A stretch of 64,000 nucleotides of DNA from Sphingobacteriaceae bacterium. GTDB lineage: Bacteria; Bacteroidota; Bacteroidia; Sphingobacteriales; Sphingobacteriaceae. Within the stretch, counting starts at the first letter, position 1. Every line of letters begins with the position of its first letter. Below are positions 48,234-57,054 of this stretch, piece after piece. The DNA is taken from contig CANHGR010000008.1 in assembly GCA_947460875.1 (NCBI GenBank), forward strand, positions 22,938 through 86,937. Reading direction: 5' to 3'. The notes below the pieces were generated by a model. The model saw only the letters and a list, made by a program, of their open reading frames with translations, was not told where the DNA came from and did no database searches. The position numbers and the translations under genes are program-made.

Positions 48234-48785
48234 TTAATTAAAGTACTTTCTCAATGTAATTATAGCCATTCTCAATCGTGTTTTTACGGTGCCGAGTGGA
48301 ATATCCAATTCTTCCGCCGCTTCAACATGTGTATACCCTTTAAAGTAAACTAGGTCGAGGATAGATTTTTGCTCTGGTTTTAATTTTTCCACCAAATCTT
48401 TGACGCCCAATACCTCCGGATTTATGGACGTATTTCGTCGTTCATCAACGTAATTTACGGTGTTTTCTAGGTCCTGGTTTTTTGAATTATTTCTGTAATC
48501 CTTTGAACGTATCTTGTCTATTGAAACGTTTCGTGCTATATTCACCATCCAAGTAAAAAGCCTTCCCTTGGATGAATCAAAAGAGGGAAAGGAGTTCCAT
48601 ATTTTGACAAATGTTTCTTGAAGCAAGTCTTCTGCTATTTCATCTTGCGGTACAATTCGGATAATTATCCCGTGTAGCGATGCAGAATACATATCATACA
48701 AGGCTTCCATAGCAATCTTTTGCTTACCACGGAGCGCGTCAATCAATTCTGTTTCGGATAGCTTTATTTTCTTAGTCTTGCTCAA
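48234..48785 (-). CDS. ECF-type RNA polymerase sigma factor
   Basis: 183 residues. Region 2: EALYDMYSASLHGIIIRIV, AEDLLQETFVKIW and FTWMVNIARNVSIDKIR. Region 4: LVYFKGYTHVEAAEELDIPL, then GTVKTRLRMAIITLRKYF. No region 3, as expected for the ECF group. It is translated just before its anti-sigma factor and lies 24 bases downstream of lipA, with which it may share a transcript. The signal and regulon are unknown. Confidence 0.92.
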   Translation of the reverse strand: MSKTKKIKLSETELIDALRGKQKIAMEALYDMYSASLHGIIIRIVPQDEIAEDLLQETFVKIWNSFPSFDSSKGRLFTWMVNIARNVSIDKIRSKDYRNNSKNQDLENTVNYVDERRNTSINPEVLGVKDLVEKLKPEQKSILDLVYFKGYTHVEAAEELDIPLGTVKTRLRMAIITLRKYFN

Positions 48786-48809
48786 CGGTTCGAATGTAGA
48801 AACTTGCTA

Positions 48810-49688
48810 TCACATTTCAAAGAGATGTTTTTCAGCGTGATAAGAAGATCTTACCAAGGGACCGCTCTCAACGTATCTAAAACCTTTTTCAAGGCCTATT
48901 TTTTTGTAGTGTACAAATTGATCCGGACTTATCCAATCGATTACTGGATGGTGATTTCTTGTAGGCTGCAAATATTGACCCAAAGTCAAAATATGCACGC
49001 CGACAACCAGCAAATCATCCATAGCTTCAAGAACATCTGATTCTGTTTCACCAAGCCCAAGCATGATACCCGATTTAGTGCGCAATCCCGCTTCGGATAT
49101 TTGACGCAAACACTCCAAACTTCGATCATATTTTGCTTGTATCCTTACTTCTTTAGTAAGCCTGCGAACCGTTTCCAGATTATGCGAAACGACTTCGGGA
49201 CGCACATCCAGTACGCGCTGAAGATTATCCCAAACGCCTCTAAAGTCCGGAAGAAGAGTTTCTAATGTTGTTTCTGGACTTTCCCTTCGGATTGCGTTTA
49301 TAGTCTCTGCCCATATTGTTGATCCTCCGTCCTTCAGGTCATCCCTGTCAACCGACGTAATTACACAGTGCTTTACCTGCATCAGTTTTACTGATTGAGC
49401 AACACGTTCGGGCTCACCCACATCCACGACGAGAGGCCTACCGGTAGCCACGGCACAAAAAGAGCATGATCTTGTGCAAATATTACCTAGTATCATGAAG
49501 GTGGCAGTGCCGGCACCCCAGCACTCTCCCATATTTGGGCAATTGCCGCTTTCACATATGGTGTGAAGCTTATGCGTATCGACAAGGCTACGTACATGTG
49601 CGTATTCCTTACCAACGGGCAACTTAACACGCAGCCAGTCGGGCTTACGCTGAATTTGACTGGCGGGAATTACCGGCAATTCGATCAT
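48810..49688 (-). CDS. lipA: Lipoyl synthase
   Basis: About 292 residues. The N-terminal auxiliary cluster motif is [13 protein letters not shown], and the radical SAM motif is [10 protein letters not shown]. The rest follows the family ([45 protein letters not shown]). It inserts two sulfurs into octanoyl groups of E2 and H proteins. An in-frame ATG at 49736 is rejected; ATG 49688 (MIELPVIPA) is preferred. A TACTTTTG -7-like element ends 4 bases before that ATG. It links to pdhB, far upstream, through the lipoyl cofactor. Confidence 0.95.
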   Translation of the reverse strand: MIELPVIPASQIQRKPDWLRVKLPVGKEYAHVRSLVDTHKLHTICESGNCPNMGECWGAGTATFMILGNICTRSCSFCAVATGRPLVVDVGEPERVAQSVKLMQVKHCVITSVDRDDLKDGGSTIWAETINAIRRESPETTLETLLPDFRGVWDNLQRVLDVRPEVVSHNLETVRRLTKEVRIQAKYDRSLECLRQISEAGLRTKSGIMLGLGETESDVLEAMDDLLVVGVHILTLGQYLQPTRNHHPVIDWISPDQFVHYKKIGLEKGFRYVESGPLVRSSYHAEKHLFEM

Positions 49689-49811
49689 AATACAAAAGTA
49701 AGGATTTCCTACGTATGTTGTAGGAGCATAAAGCATGGAGCATAGAGGTTAGACTGTTTTGAAAACATTGGTTTATTTCGTATGTTTATTATACCAAATA
49801 CGCAATACGCA

Positions 49812-50216
49812 ATGACAACTTCCCACATTAAATACCTAGGGGATTTAAGAACCGAAGCTAGGCATCTGCAATCAGGCACTGTTATTATAACAGACCCCCC
49901 GGTTGACAACCATGGAAAAGGCGAAGCATTTTCGCCCACAGATTTACTGGCAACTTCATTAGGCAATTGTATGCTAACGATTATGGGCATTGCCTGTAAG
50001 ACACATGGAATGAATATCGATGGAACTACTTGTGCGATAACAAAAATTATGGCACCCGATCCAAGGCGCGTAATTGAAATTAAAGCTGTTTTGGATTTCC
50101 CGAAATCAGACTATTCTGAGAAGGAGAAGAAAATTCTTGAACATGCAGCCCTCACTTGTCCAGTATTTCTTAGTCTACATCCGGATATCAAGAAAGATAT
50201 CATTTTTAACTTTTAA
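49812..50216 (+). CDS. OsmC family protein
   Basis: About 134 residues from ATG 49812; an upstream in-frame ATG at 49782 is less likely. The OsmC/Ohr fold is seen: an N-terminal strand region, FSPTDLLATSLGNCMLTIMG (first Cys), and LEHAALTCPVFLSLHPDIKK (second Cys). The two cysteines reduce organic hydroperoxides in active members. It is cytoplasmic. It is divergent from lipA and next to the thiol protein YtxJ, which would fit a thiol-redox role (inference). Confidence 0.88.
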   Translation: MTTSHIKYLGDLRTEARHLQSGTVIITDPPVDNHGKGEAFSPTDLLATSLGNCMLTIMGIACKTHGMNIDGTTCAITKIMAPDPRRVIEIKAVLDFPKSDYSEKEKKILEHAALTCPVFLSLHPDIKKDIIFNF

Positions 50217-50267
50217 AAATGGTTCAATATTGATCAGACGACTTTAAGTTGATCCGATCAGTAAAAT

Positions 50268-50597
50268 TCAGCTGATCTGAGATAACGTGTCTTCAATTGA
50301 AATCTCGCCATGCGAAGTCTCGTAGATACACTCCCCATCTTTAATCAGCAGTAATTGCGGCGATTCATGCGGCACATTAAAACCTTCTGCAATTGAATTA
50401 GAAACATCGCGATAAGCAATTAAATCAAGAAAATAAATCTGAACTTCTTCAGGTATTAACTCATGGTCCATCTCAACTCGTCGCTTCGCCATCATGCTGA
50501 CAGGGCAACGAGTACTATGCTTAAAAATAATACTAAACCCGATTTGGGATTTAATTCCTGATAACTGCTGCATGTTTTGTAGTATCGTCCAGTTCAT
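50268..50597 (-). CDS. ytxJ: YtxJ-type bacillithiol-system protein
   Basis: 109 residues, thioredoxin-like. The redox motif is a single Cys in IFKHSTRCPVSMMAKRRVE, the form found in YtxJ (bacillithiol system redox-active protein). It would act on protein-bacillithiol mixed disulfides. Convergent with OsmC, 51 bases between the stops. No bacillithiol biosynthesis gene is in the window. Confidence 0.85.
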   Translation of the reverse strand: MNWTILQNMQQLSGIKSQIGFSIIFKHSTRCPVSMMAKRRVEMDHELIPEEVQIYFLDLIAYRDVSNSIAEGFNVPHESPQLLLIKDGECIYETSHGEISIEDTLSQIS

Positions 50598-50666
50598 ATC
50601 ACCTCGATGTCGTTTGTAGACAAAATTGTAGTAGTATAATATTAAAAAAGAAAGGAAATGTTTGAC

Positions 50667-50783
50667 CTACCGCCGACGAGATTTTGGATATGATCCGTAG
50701 GCATCACATAGCCTTGATGAACAAGATTGAAGTACGGCAGATACTAGTAAGAGTGCCAGAACCCCGATAATTAGTCTTTTCAT
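50667..50783 (-). CDS. Small lipoprotein, 38 residues
   Basis: A short frame starting at ATG 50783 encodes a basic n-region (MKRLI), a hydrophobic core, then a lipobox LQSC. A 20-residue mature peptide with one more Cys and a basic tail (SSRLCDAYGSYPKSRRR) follows. It looks like a genuine small lipoprotein with signal peptidase II processing. No function is known to me. It lies 69 bases downstream-side of ytxJ's start and 67 bases from the ribH stop on the same strand. Confidence 0.55.
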   Translation of the reverse strand: MKRLIIGVLALLLVSAVLQSCSSRLCDAYGSYPKSRRR

Positions 50784-50850
50784 GCAATAAATTATTCTAC
50801 TAAAATAGTCATAATATGCAATATTATTTTAGACTCAAAAAGAATTTCAA

Positions 50851-51339
50851 CTAACCAAGCAGATTTCTTCTCAATTCCGCCATATGGATGGCCGCTGCGG
50901 CGGCTTCTTCACCTTTATTTCCGTGTCTGCCGCCTGCTCTTTCTGACGCTTGTTGCATGTTATTCGGAGTTAAAACGCCAAAGATGACCGGTTTGTTGTA
51001 TTTTAATGAAAGTTGGGTAATACCATTAGCAACTGCGTTGCAAATAAATTCAAAATGTCTGGTTTCTCCTTGTATAACACATCCCAGACAAATTACTGCA
51101 TCAATTTCTTGGTTGGCCAATAAAATATCTGCACCCGAACTTAGCTCGAAGCTTCCTGGCACTTCAACGGTTTTGATGTGTTCTTCGAGTGCCCCATGTT
51201 TTACTAAAAAATTGAATGCCCCATTATAAAGAGGTATTGTTATTTCATCATTCCATTGCGACACTATAATACCGAAACGATAAGGCTCTGCAGAAGGGAC
51301 TTTTAAATGAGAAAACGATGAAGCTTTAGTTGCCATCAA
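50851..51339 (-). CDS. ribH: 6,7-dimethyl-8-ribityllumazine synthase
   Basis: 162 residues, typical length. Motifs: FGIIVSQWNDEITIPLYNGA, VEVPGSFELSSGADILL, AVICLGCVIQGETRHFEF and PVIFGVLTPNNMQQASERAG. It joins the ribityl pyrimidine and dihydroxybutanone phosphate, the next-to-last step of riboflavin synthesis. It forms icosahedral or pentameric shells. It starts 25 bases after the TPR gene stop and so is in the same operon; other rib genes are elsewhere. Confidence 0.95.
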   Translation of the reverse strand: MMATKASSFSHLKVPSAEPYRFGIIVSQWNDEITIPLYNGAFNFLVKHGALEEHIKTVEVPGSFELSSGADILLANQEIDAVICLGCVIQGETRHFEFICNAVANGITQLSLKYNKPVIFGVLTPNNMQQASERAGGRHGNKGEEAAAAAIHMAELRRNLLG

Positions 51340-51364
51340 CTTGAAACTACAATGCTACTATAAG

Positions 51365-52042
51365 TTATAGTCTGGCTTCTGTACGAGCAATATACGTGTC
51401 TACTGTACTCGCTTCGCCGCTATATGGGTATTCTGATTTAATTCTTTGATATGCTTCAAGCGCAGAATCATACTCTTTTTGCTCCTCGTAAACTAATCCT
51501 AATTTTTTCAAAAACAAAGGTGTGGTAAAGGAATTCGCTGCTTTTTCTGCAGCTTTTTTGTAATAGGTAACGGCTTGATCATACTCTTTCAATTCGCTAT
51601 ACGCATCGCCAAGCATCCCTAAAACCAAAGGATCGATTATTGGGCTGCCGGTACTACTATAGTTGCCTAAGGCATCTACTGCTTTTTGAAATTCACCTTT
51701 CTGAAGATATAAACCACCTAGGTAGGCATTAGCAATATTTGCTGATTTAGTGCTCGAATACTCAGCTGCAATCTTCTCAAAACCCGGATATGAGCCATCT
51801 CCTTTAATTGCCTTATCCGCCAATGAGTCAATAGCGGCATATTCCTCAGCCCGGAACATCTCATTTACTGCTTTCTCAGCACGCGGGGCAAGGTAAAAAT
51901 TCTGATATCCGAAATAGAGCAAAATGAGAGCTACGATAGCTCCTCCAATGATCGCAAGACTCTTTTTATTTTCCAGTAGAAAACTTTCAGTCTTCATTAA
52001 CTTTTCTGTGTTTGAAGCTGTATCGTTTTGATTAGTTGTCAT
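51365..52042 (-). CDS. TPR protein with N-terminal membrane anchor (YfgM-like)
   Basis: 225 residues. A membrane helix near residues 30-50 (SLAIIGGAIVALILLYFGYQ) is followed by TPR repeats: YLGGLYLQKGEFQKAVDAL, MLGDAYSELKEYDQAVTYYK and LGLVYEEQKEYDSALEAYQ. The layout is that of YfgM, which binds the Sec translocon and periplasmic chaperones in other bacteria. The TPR domain should face the periplasm. It is followed by ribH. Confidence 0.87.
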   Translation of the reverse strand: MTTNQNDTASNTEKLMKTESFLLENKKSLAIIGGAIVALILLYFGYQNFYLAPRAEKAVNEMFRAEEYAAIDSLADKAIKGDGSYPGFEKIAAEYSSTKSANIANAYLGGLYLQKGEFQKAVDALGNYSSTGSPIIDPLVLGMLGDAYSELKEYDQAVTYYKKAAEKAANSFTTPLFLKKLGLVYEEQKEYDSALEAYQRIKSEYPYSGEASTVDTYIARTEARL

Positions 52043-52082
52043 TTATCTAAAAATTGATTTGTCCGGTAGGAACCGATTTTGG

Positions 52083-52113
52083 CAAAAATACGTTTTTCAA
52101 AATTAGTATCAAC
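52083..52113 (-). promoter_or_regulatory. Promoter of the TPR-ribH operon
   Basis: Minus-strand GTTG, a 19-base spacer, then TATTTTTG. The -7 element ends 40 bases before the TPR ATG. One base of the -33 element differs from consensus. Confidence 0.5.
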
Positions 52114-52181
52114 TCTAATTTAATATCTTCTGCCGAAGATCACTGATTTGGGCATTGAAAATAGTAAATTTGAGTCTTTAT

Positions 52182-53279
52182 ATGTGGCTCCAAAGTTTAT
52201 CTGTACTTAATTTTAAAAATTTTCAGGAAGGGGAATTGGTCTTCTCTGAAACCGTTAATGCCTTTACAGGGAATAACGGTGCAGGAAAAACTAATTTGCT
52301 TGACGCGATACACTACCTTTCGCTGTGTAAAAGCTATTTTAATCCGGCAGATACAACACAAATTCTACACGGCTCTGACTTTTTCATGGTTCAAGGCGTA
52401 TTTAGCAGGCAGGGTGGGAAAGAAACGATTTCTTGTTCTTTAAAGCGGAATCAAAAAAAGCAGTTCAAGCGTAATAAAAAAGAATACCAGCGCCTGGCAG
52501 ATCATATCGGCTTATTCCCCTTGGTAATGATCTCTCCCTATGATATTAGCATAATTATTGAGGGAAGTGAAGAAAGACGAAAGTTTATAGACAATGCGAT
52601 TTCACAAACAGATCCTGCTTATCTCGATCAACTTATCCTTTACAATAAAATATTGCTTAACAGAAATACTTTGTTACGCCAAATAGCGAGCACGAGATCT
52701 TATGACCCTCAATTGCTTGAAGTGTATGACGAGCAGCTTGTTAGTTCAGGGAATGAGATATTTAATAAGCGAAGAGCGTTTATGGATGTGTTTATTCCAA
52801 TATTTGATACTCATTACCAATACATTAGTGAAAAGGCAGAAGAAGTTACACTGAGTTATGATTCGCCCTTGTTAATCGATGATTTCGAGATTTTGCTGAA
52901 AAACTCCATCGAGCGCGACAGAATATACGAACGCACGACAATAGGCATACATAAGGATGACCTGCAATTTTCAATTCACGGCATGCCGATGAAAAAATTC
53001 GGCTCGCAAGGACAGCAAAAATCATTTTTGATAGCGTTAAAACTAGCTCAGTATACTTTCCTGTTAAAAAGCAAAAAATTCAAGCCCCTATTATTGCTTG
53101 ACGATATTTTTGATAAGTTAGACGATAACAGGACTCGCAAACTGATGAAGATGGTTTCTAATGAAGACTTCGGTCAGATATTTATAACCGATACAAGCAG
53201 AGAAAGAATTACCAGAATATTTACAGAGATTGACGTAGAAATTAAAGTAGTTGATATCGAAAAAGGCTGCGTTAAATAA
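52182..53279 (+). CDS. recF: DNA replication and repair protein RecF
   Basis: About 365 residues. An SMC-like ATPase: Walker A GNNGAGKTNLLDAIHYLS near residue 30, signature motif FGSQGQQKSFLIALKLAQY and Walker B LLLLDDIFDKLDD. It loads RecA at gaps with RecO and RecR. The TTG at 52155 is not used; ATG 52182 (MWLQSLSVLNF) is the usual start. A TAAATTTG -7-like element ends 9 bases before that ATG. DUF721 follows 6 bases downstream, as in many bacteria. Confidence 0.95.
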   Translation: MWLQSLSVLNFKNFQEGELVFSETVNAFTGNNGAGKTNLLDAIHYLSLCKSYFNPADTTQILHGSDFFMVQGVFSRQGGKETISCSLKRNQKKQFKRNKKEYQRLADHIGLFPLVMISPYDISIIIEGSEERRKFIDNAISQTDPAYLDQLILYNKILLNRNTLLRQIASTRSYDPQLLEVYDEQLVSSGNEIFNKRRAFMDVFIPIFDTHYQYISEKAEEVTLSYDSPLLIDDFEILLKNSIERDRIYERTTIGIHKDDLQFSIHGMPMKKFGSQGQQKSFLIALKLAQYTFLLKSKKFKPLLLLDDIFDKLDDNRTRKLMKMVSNEDFGQIFITDTSRERITRIFTEIDVEIKVVDIEKGCVK

Positions 53280-53285
53280 TTGAAA

Positions 53286-53576
53286 ATGAGCCGAACAAAC
53301 GACAAATCCTTAAAAGAAGCAATTGAACAGATGCTAAGCGTTTACAAGTTAAAACGCAAATTCGACGAAACGGCTTTGATTGCGTTTTGGCCCGAGATGG
53401 TTGGCAAATCGGTAGCTAATCGAACAACTAATATTTATGTGCGCGACCGCAGACTGTATCTGCGACTAGAATCATCGGTAATAAAACATGAGCTTTTAAT
53501 GATGCGCACGCAGATCATCGACAAGTTAAATGAACATGCCGGCAGTAAGGTAATTGACGAAATCGTGTTTCTTTAA
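53286..53576 (+). CDS. DUF721 (DciA-like) protein
   Basis: About 96 residues. Matches the DUF721/DciA type: LKEAIEQMLSVYKLKRKFDE, then AFWPEMVGKSVANRT, and VRDRRLYLRLESSVIKHELL. DciA loads the replicative helicase in bacteria lacking DnaC/DnaI, so a replication role is likely. An in-frame TTG at 53280 is not used. It ends 3 bases from the convergent ndk stop. Confidence 0.85.
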   Translation: MSRTNDKSLKEAIEQMLSVYKLKRKFDETALIAFWPEMVGKSVANRTTNIYVRDRRLYLRLESSVIKHELLMMRTQIIDKLNEHAGSKVIDEIVFL

Positions 53577-53579
53577 AAT

Positions 53580-53999
53580 TCAGAAACGCTCAAAGGCAGA
53601 AAAGAAAAAGCTTCCTTCAATTTCAGCATTGGCGTCAGAATCTGATCCATGTACCGCATTGGCATCAATAGACTTGGCGTATTTTCTTCGAATAGTACCT
53701 TCTTCTGCTTTTGTTGGATCTGTAGCTCCAATCAATTTTCGAAAATCCTCCACAGCATTTTCTTTCTCCAAAATTGCCGCAACAATAGGACCAGATGACA
53801 TAAATTCAACAAGACTAGCATAGAAAGGGCGGTCTTTATGTATCTCATAAAACAATCCGGCGGTTTCTTTATTTAGGTGGGTATATTTTAACGCTACAAC
53901 ATTGAACCCAGCTGAAATAATATCATTTAATATTGCTCCCATATATCCATTTTTTATGGAATCAGGTTTAAGCATGGTAAAAGTTCTGTTTGTTTTCAT
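53580..53999 (-). CDS. ndk: Nucleoside-diphosphate kinase
   Basis: 139 residues. All family motifs: [60 protein letters not shown] and the catalytic His in [12 protein letters not shown]. It transfers phosphate between nucleoside triphosphates and diphosphates in the cytoplasm. It is convergent with recF-DUF721 and divergent from nrnA. Confidence 0.97.
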   Translation of the reverse strand: MKTNRTFTMLKPDSIKNGYMGAILNDIISAGFNVVALKYTHLNKETAGLFYEIHKDRPFYASLVEFMSSGPIVAAILEKENAVEDFRKLIGATDPTKAEEGTIRRKYAKSIDANAVHGSDSDANAEIEGSFFFSAFERF

Positions 54000-54031
54000 A
54001 TAACGTGCTTTTGCCGATAATCATCGGGACA

Positions 54032-54062
54032 CAAAAGTAGGATTTTAATATCAGGACTCAAA
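54032..54062 (-). promoter_or_regulatory. Promoter of ndk
   Basis: Minus-strand TTTG, a 19-base spacer, then TACTTTTG: an exact match to the Bacteroidota consensus. The -7 element ends 32 bases before the ndk ATG. Confidence 0.65.
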
Positions 54063-54134
54063 TGCTAAATTGACGGTTTTACGAATCATTTATTTGCTTA
54101 GCTTTGCACTCTTTGATAAATTTTGAAGGAGCAG

Positions 54135-55145
54135 ATGCTGGATATACACTTACTTAAAAACTTCCTGAATCACCCAAGGCAGATCGTGATCACAACTCAT
54201 CATAAGCCTGATGGCGATGCGATGGGGTCTTCTTTAGGCTTATATAACTATCTGATACAGAAAGGCCATCATGTAAAAGTTATCACACCGAGTGATTACC
54301 CAGACTTTCTACACTGGCTTCCAAACAATAAGGATGTTTTAATTTATACAGAACAGCCTGAGCAGGCCGTACAATTATGTAGCGCCGCAGATTTAATATT
54401 TTGTTTGGATTTCAATTCATTATCCAGAATAAACGAGCTAGGGGAAACAGTCAGGGTTTCGGCAGCGAAAAAAATAATGATTGATCATCATTTAGAACCT
54501 GCTGATTTTGATGATTATCGCTACTGGACGACCAATGTGTCTTCAACAGCCGAGCTTGTTTACAGATTTATTGGCACCGTAATGGGCGAACCGGAACTAA
54601 TAAATAAGGAAATAGCCACCTGTTTATATACAGGAATAATGACGGATACGGGATCTTTCCGATTTCCGACAACGACAGCAGAAGTCCACATAATAATCGC
54701 AGACCTGATAGAAAAAGGGGCTGAAAATTGGCGTGTCCATCAATTGGTATATGATAATTTTTCAGAAAATCGTGTGAGATTTTTAGGAAATTGCCTTTTG
54801 AACAAGCTAGAGGTCTTAAAAGAGTTTAATACTTCTATTATTAGCATCACCAAGGAAGAATTAAGCCAATTTCAGATTGAAACAGGTGATACAGAAGGCA
54901 TAGTAAATTATGCATTGACCATTCATGAGATACGTCTGGCTGCACTTATCATCGAGCGACCCGATGCAGTAAAGTTGTCGGTACGTTCTATTGGCAATTT
55001 TCCTGCTAATGAGATATGCAAGAAATATTTTAGTGGCGGGGGGCATCGAAATGCATCGGGGGGAATTTCGCATGAACCACTTGAAACGGTGATATCAAAC
55101 TTTAAATCTATCTTACCTGAATACAAACACCTTTTAACACAATAA
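54135..55145 (+). CDS. nrnA: DHH-family phosphoesterase (NrnA-like oligoribonuclease/pAp phosphatase)
   Basis: About 336 residues. Catalytic metal motifs: TTHHKPDGDAMGSSLG, LDFNSLSR, MIDHHLEP, and the DHHA1 motif GGGHRNASGG. It degrades very short RNA (nanoRNA) and removes the 3'-phosphate from pAp. An AAGGAG ribosome site lies 3 bases upstream of ATG 54135 and decides against the TTG at 54123. A TAGCTTTG -7-like element (54099-54106) lies upstream. It is followed 9 bases later by the FKBP pair. Confidence 0.92.
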   Translation: MLDIHLLKNFLNHPRQIVITTHHKPDGDAMGSSLGLYNYLIQKGHHVKVITPSDYPDFLHWLPNNKDVLIYTEQPEQAVQLCSAADLIFCLDFNSLSRINELGETVRVSAAKKIMIDHHLEPADFDDYRYWTTNVSSTAELVYRFIGTVMGEPELINKEIATCLYTGIMTDTGSFRFPTTTAEVHIIIADLIEKGAENWRVHQLVYDNFSENRVRFLGNCLLNKLEVLKEFNTSIISITKEELSQFQIETGDTEGIVNYALTIHEIRLAALIIERPDAVKLSVRSIGNFPANEICKKYFSGGGHRNASGGISHEPLETVISNFKSILPEYKHLLTQ

Positions 55146-55154
55146 TCAAAAAAC

Positions 55155-56069
55155 ATGAAAAAGATTTTTATCATTTTAGGAATTGCGGCTTTGGGATTAA
55201 GCTCATGCAAAGAATTTAAAGAGAGCGATGGAGGGATGCTTTACAATATACATACTGATGAAGGTGGTGAAACAATCAAGCCAGGGGATTTCGTAGCACT
55301 TAAAGCTGTGCAAAAAACTGATCAGGATTCTGTAATCTATAATTCATATGACTTTGATCAGCCAACTTTTACATATGGCGACAAACCCCGTTACTCTGGA
55401 GATTTTAACCACGCTCTAAGTCTGCTTAGTGAGGGAGATAGTGTTACACTTAAACTTAGAGTAGATTCTATCAAAGCATCTGTAGTAAGAACGGGAGCTC
55501 CCGCACCAAATATAAAAGGGGAGTACATGATTTACATTCTTAAAATTGTAAAAGTGATACCCCGAGAAAATCAACAAGATGCAGCCTTCCAGGCAAAAGT
55601 TGAAGAATTCTTTAAAGCAGAAACTGCCAAGGTAATGAGTAGTGAGGCATCAAGAATCAAGAATTACATCACTGCACACAATTTAAAGCCGATCGTAATG
55701 CCTTCCGGACTTAATCACGTAGTAACAAAACCGGGAAATGGAGCTAAGGCAGTTGTCGGCGATACGGTTGTGGTTAACTACACAGGATCGTTCTTGTCGG
55801 GTACGGTATTTGATTCCAGCCTCTCGGATGTTGCAAAGAAATCAAAAATATTTAACCCTGACCGTCCGTATGGGCCAATAAAGGTTGCTATAGGCTCAAA
55901 CACCGCGATAGCTGGTTTTGAAGAAGGTTTAAGTTTATTTGCGGCAGGAACAAAAGTTACTTTAATAATGCCTTCAAAACTTGCTTATGGCCCTCAGGGT
56001 AGCGAAAAATTTCCTCCTTATACTCCACTTGTATTTGAAATTGAAGTGCTAAATATTATCCGTCCATAG
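55155..56069 (+). CDS. FKBP-type peptidyl-prolyl isomerase, lipoprotein
   Basis: 304 residues. Signal ending in GLSSC (lipobox). The N-terminal half is a degenerate FKBP-like domain (KPGDFVALKAVQKTDQDSVI). The C-terminal half is the full FKBP domain (GDTVVVNYTGSFLSGTVFDS, IAGFEEGLSLFAAGTKVTLI, AYGPQGS). It probably folds or holds proteins in the periplasm. It is 14 bases upstream of a paralogue of the same two-domain shape. Gliding-motility GldI is a distant relative, but gliding cannot be inferred. Confidence 0.87.
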   Translation: MKKIFIILGIAALGLSSCKEFKESDGGMLYNIHTDEGGETIKPGDFVALKAVQKTDQDSVIYNSYDFDQPTFTYGDKPRYSGDFNHALSLLSEGDSVTLKLRVDSIKASVVRTGAPAPNIKGEYMIYILKIVKVIPRENQQDAAFQAKVEEFFKAETAKVMSSEASRIKNYITAHNLKPIVMPSGLNHVVTKPGNGAKAVVGDTVVVNYTGSFLSGTVFDSSLSDVAKKSKIFNPDRPYGPIKVAIGSNTAIAGFEEGLSLFAAGTKVTLIMPSKLAYGPQGSEKFPPYTPLVFEIEVLNIIRP

Positions 56070-56083
56070 ACAATATCTTTATT

Positions 56084-56989
56084 ATGAACATAAAAAAGTT
56101 GTATATCCTGCTTTTGATACTGTTGGTATCAATAAGCGCAAAAAGCCAAGAATCTGTTGAAGGCAGTTTAAATGGAGTTAAATTTACAATCTTAGCCGCT
56201 GCAAAGGATGCAAAAAAGATTAAGTTGGATGACATCATCACCTTCAATTTCATTGCAAAAACTGATAAAGATTCTGTTCTTTTAAGTAGCTATCAAATGG
56301 GACAACCTGCAAAAGTTCAGGTGCAGGCCTCAAAAAACGTAGCTGATCTGATGGATATTTTTCCATTGCTCTCGATAAACGATCTCGCTACGGTTAGCAT
56401 TCCAACTGACAGTGTTTTTAAGGGAAACGACCAAGATCGTCCACCATTTTTTCCGAAGGGAAGTTCGATGATTTACACGATAAAAATCGAAAATATCCAA
56501 ACCATGGCAGAGGCGATGGCAGACCGGGACAAAGCACTCGAAGAAATTAAGAACGCGGAAAAAGACAGTGTAGCAAAATATATTGCCAAAAATAACCTAC
56601 CGATAAAATCTACTGCCTCCGGATTAATGTATGTTGTTACAAAAGCTTCGACTAAGATCATGCCGGCAGCGGGAGATACTGTAGTTGTAAGTTACGTGGG
56701 TAAAACCCTCGACGGGAAACTTTTCGATACCAGCATTGAAGCTGAAGCTGTAAAAGGCGGACTAAGTCAGCCGGGACGAGTATATGAGCCAATCTCGTTA
56801 ACAATAGGTAGAGGAGAAGTCATTCCGGGTTGGGATGAAGGGATACTATTGATGAATGAAGGTTCTTCGGCAACTTTTATCATCCCCTCTGACTTGGGTT
56901 ATGGACCTCAGGGTAATGGTGCTATCCAGCCTTTTACTACACTCCTTTTTAATGTGGAACTGATCCAGGTTAAACCTGCAAAAAAATAA
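56084..56989 (+). CDS. FKBP-type peptidyl-prolyl isomerase, secreted
   Basis: 301 residues. Signal peptide MNIKKLYILLLILLVSISAK, with no lipobox, so likely free in the periplasm. Domain order is as in its neighbour: a degenerate N-terminal FKBP part (KLDDIITFNFIAKTDKDSVL), a helical linker (KALEEIKNAEKDSVAKYIAK) and an active-looking C-terminal FKBP (GDTVVVSYVGKTLDGKLFDT, VIPGWDEGILLMNEGSSATF, LGYGPQGNGAI). It is a tandem paralogue of the upstream gene and is followed by a strong terminator. Confidence 0.88.
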   Translation: MNIKKLYILLLILLVSISAKSQESVEGSLNGVKFTILAAAKDAKKIKLDDIITFNFIAKTDKDSVLLSSYQMGQPAKVQVQASKNVADLMDIFPLLSINDLATVSIPTDSVFKGNDQDRPPFFPKGSSMIYTIKIENIQTMAEAMADRDKALEEIKNAEKDSVAKYIAKNNLPIKSTASGLMYVVTKASTKIMPAAGDTVVVSYVGKTLDGKLFDTSIEAEAVKGGLSQPGRVYEPISLTIGRGEVIPGWDEGILLMNEGSSATFIIPSDLGYGPQGNGAIQPFTTLLFNVELIQVKPAKK

Positions 56990-57004
56990 GCGGGCAAACT
57001 GATA

Positions 57005-57040
57005 AAAAAAGGCTTCTTATTTGCATGAGAAGCCTTTTTT
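57005..57040. terminator. Bidirectional rho-independent terminator
   Basis: A perfect 13-bp inverted repeat (AAAAAAGGCTTCT at 57005-57017, AGAAGCCTTTTTT at 57028-57040) around a 10-base loop, ending in a T-run. It lies just after the second FKBP stop, 14 bases before tatD, and can work in both directions because each arm carries an A/T run. Confidence 0.85.
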
Positions 57041-57054
57041 ATTAATTTTTACTA

